Assembly (NCBI RefSeq): GCF_020480685.1
Contig: NZ_JAJAFU010000012.1
Span: 1-64,000 of the forward strand
Direction: 5' to 3'
From: Deferrivibrio essentukiensis
Lineage (GTDB): Bacteria; Chrysiogenota; Deferribacteres; Deferribacterales; Deferrivibrionaceae
DNA: 64,000 nt
Below are positions 63,208 through 64,000 of the stretch, in pieces (position 1 is the first letter of the stretch; each line of letters begins with the position of its first letter). The notes beneath the pieces were generated by a model, which saw only the letters and a list, made by a program, of their open reading frames with translations, ran no database searches and had not been told where the DNA came from. A program made the translations under genes and the position numbers.

Positions 63208-64000
63208 TTACTCAAACTGTGTGACTGCAATAACTTCCTGCATAGTAGTCTTACCCTCTTTTATCAACCTCATACCCTCTTCTACCAAAGATTTATACCC
63301 TTTTTTTCTTGCTTGTCTTTCAATATCTTTTGAACTTGCTTTTATGGTAACAAGCTTTCTTATTTCATCATCTATTTCCAAAAATTCATAAATAGCAATT
63401 CTACCTTTATATCCGGTATTCATGCATTCATGGCACCCTTTGCCAACAAAATATTTGTCAAAATCAATTGATTGATTTCCAAACAGTTTTTTCTCACTGT
63501 CATCAACAATCTTCTCTTGTTTACAATGTTCACAAACTTTTCTGACAAGTCTTTGACCAACAACAAGAAGAAGTGAAGAAGCAACCAAAAATGGTTCTAC
63601 CCCCATATCTATTAATCTTGCTACTGCTGTAGGGGCATCATTTGTATGAAGTGTGGATAGTACAAGGTGACCTGTCAATGAAGCCTGAACAGCTGCCTTT
63701 GCTGTTTCCTCATCTCTAATCTCACCTACAAGAATAATATCAGGGTCTTGTCTTAAAAATGATTTAATTGCTGAAGCAAAAGTAAGGTTTACCACAGGAT
63801 TAACCTGTACTTGAGTTATCTTCTCAATCTGATATTCAACAGGATCTTCAATAGTGACAATGTTTTTTGTTTCCCTATCAAGCTCCATCAGCGAAGCGTA
63901 CAAAGTAGTTGTCTTACCACTACCTGTAGGCCCGGTTACCAAAATTATTCCGTTAGGCTTTTTTATATAATTTTTATATTTTTCCGCAAATTTCTCAGGG
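63208..64000 (-). CDS. Type II secretion/type IV pilus ATPase (GspE/PilB), partial
   Basis: The C-terminal part of a secretion/pilus ATPase; the gene continues beyond the right edge of the window, so the start is missing. Walker A is [17 protein letters not shown], Asp/Walker B boxes [10 protein letters not shown] and [16 protein letters not shown], His box STLHTNDAP, and the four-cysteine zinc motif CEHC/CHEC. It powers the PilC-like platform encoded next. The reading frame is open to 64000. Confidence 0.94.
   Translation of the reverse strand, partial: PEKFAEKYKNYIKKPNGIILVTGPTGSGKTTTLYASLMELDRETKNIVTIEDPVEYQIEKITQVQVNPVVNLTFASAIKSFLRQDPDIILVGEIRDEETAKAAVQASLTGHLVLSTLHTNDAPTAVARLIDMGVEPFLVASSLLLVVGQRLVRKVCEHCKQEKIVDDSEKKLFGNQSIDFDKYFVGKGCHECMNTGYKGRIAIYEFLEIDDEIRKLVTIKASSKDIERQARKKGYKSLVEEGMRLIKEGKTTMQEVIAVTQFE

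Noticed and set aside
1-64000. Repeated GGGGC...GCCCC hairpins looking like a dispersed repeat family
   Set aside because: Nearly all lie just after stop codons and are followed by T-runs; they differ in loop and flank, so they are separate intrinsic terminators rather than a mobile repeat.

Overview
The window is a low-GC, gene-dense bacterial chromosome segment that looks like core genome. I see no transposase, integrase, phage, CRISPR array, rRNA operon or plasmid function. The cell is Gram-negative (FadL-type outer-membrane porin, outer-membrane-type lipoprotein, LptM-like start of that lipoprotein), anaerobic or facultative, and makes menaquinone by the futalosine route (MqnE). It carries a complete six-subunit Rnf complex (rnfCDGEAB), an NAD-linked formate dehydrogenase, a class II fumarase and a SatP-type acetate carrier. 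Chemotaxis and HD-GYP signalling proteins are present. Gene content and order fit the Deferribacteres (Deferribacter/Flexistipes-like). That placement is inference from family knowledge, not from a search.

Layout. 1-2.8 kb: thiol peroxidase, a small orphan gene and a FadL-family porin. 2.8-9.9 kb (minus): one long operon, rpiB-glyA-dCMP deaminase-rnfCDGEAB, behind a near-consensus sigma70 promoter. 10-15.7 kb (minus): zapB-like, zapA, 6S RNA, rarA, 5-formyl-THF cyclo-ligase, rny, ymdB, nadA; the zapA-6S-cyclo-ligase association matches the enterobacterial arrangement. 15.8-26.4 kb (minus): HD-GYP response regulator, mqnE, an unknown gene, a MEMO-family gene, galU, hsp20, lon, a DUF2062 membrane protein, a MinD/FlhG-like ATPase and a large CheW-CheZ fusion. 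26.5-33.2 kb (minus): tRNA-Ala, thrS, infC, rpmI, rplT, terminator, pheS, pheT. 33.2-43.3 kb: a mixed-strand region with hemerythrin, acyl-ACP thioesterase, lysA, ZIP transporter, cupin, YhdH-type reductase, rpsT, satP, two nitroreductases, fumC and a cyclic-nucleotide-binding protein. 43.3-53 kb (minus): CIRCE-hrcA-grpE-dnaK-dnaJ running on into a sensor kinase/NtrC-type regulator pair, argH and a lipoprotein. 53-64 kb: a cold-shock gene with a terminator in its leader, uup, the two-gene formate dehydrogenase (plus strand), a glycine-zipper protein, a DnaQ-like exonuclease, and pilB/pilC-like genes followed by a cytochrome b5-DUF2231 membrane protein and a half-size ferritin-like protein.

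How it works together. Formate dehydrogenase can feed NADH to the cell, and Rnf couples ferredoxin and NAD+ to an ion gradient. Fumarase and menaquinone synthesis fit anaerobic respiration. The most unusual items are (i) the CheW-CheZ fusion with three copies of a CheY-binding-like peptide, next to a MinD-like ATPase; (ii) two genes, infC and the DUF2062 gene, that lack any canonical start codon and appear to use AUA behind strong Shine-Dalgarno sequences; (iii) a consensus promoter that places the transcription start on the ATG of the zapB-like gene; (iv) an intrinsic terminator inside the cold-shock gene leader; and (v) the half-ferritin/cytochrome-b5 pair behind pilBC. I found no clear defence system or other obviously new multi-gene system.
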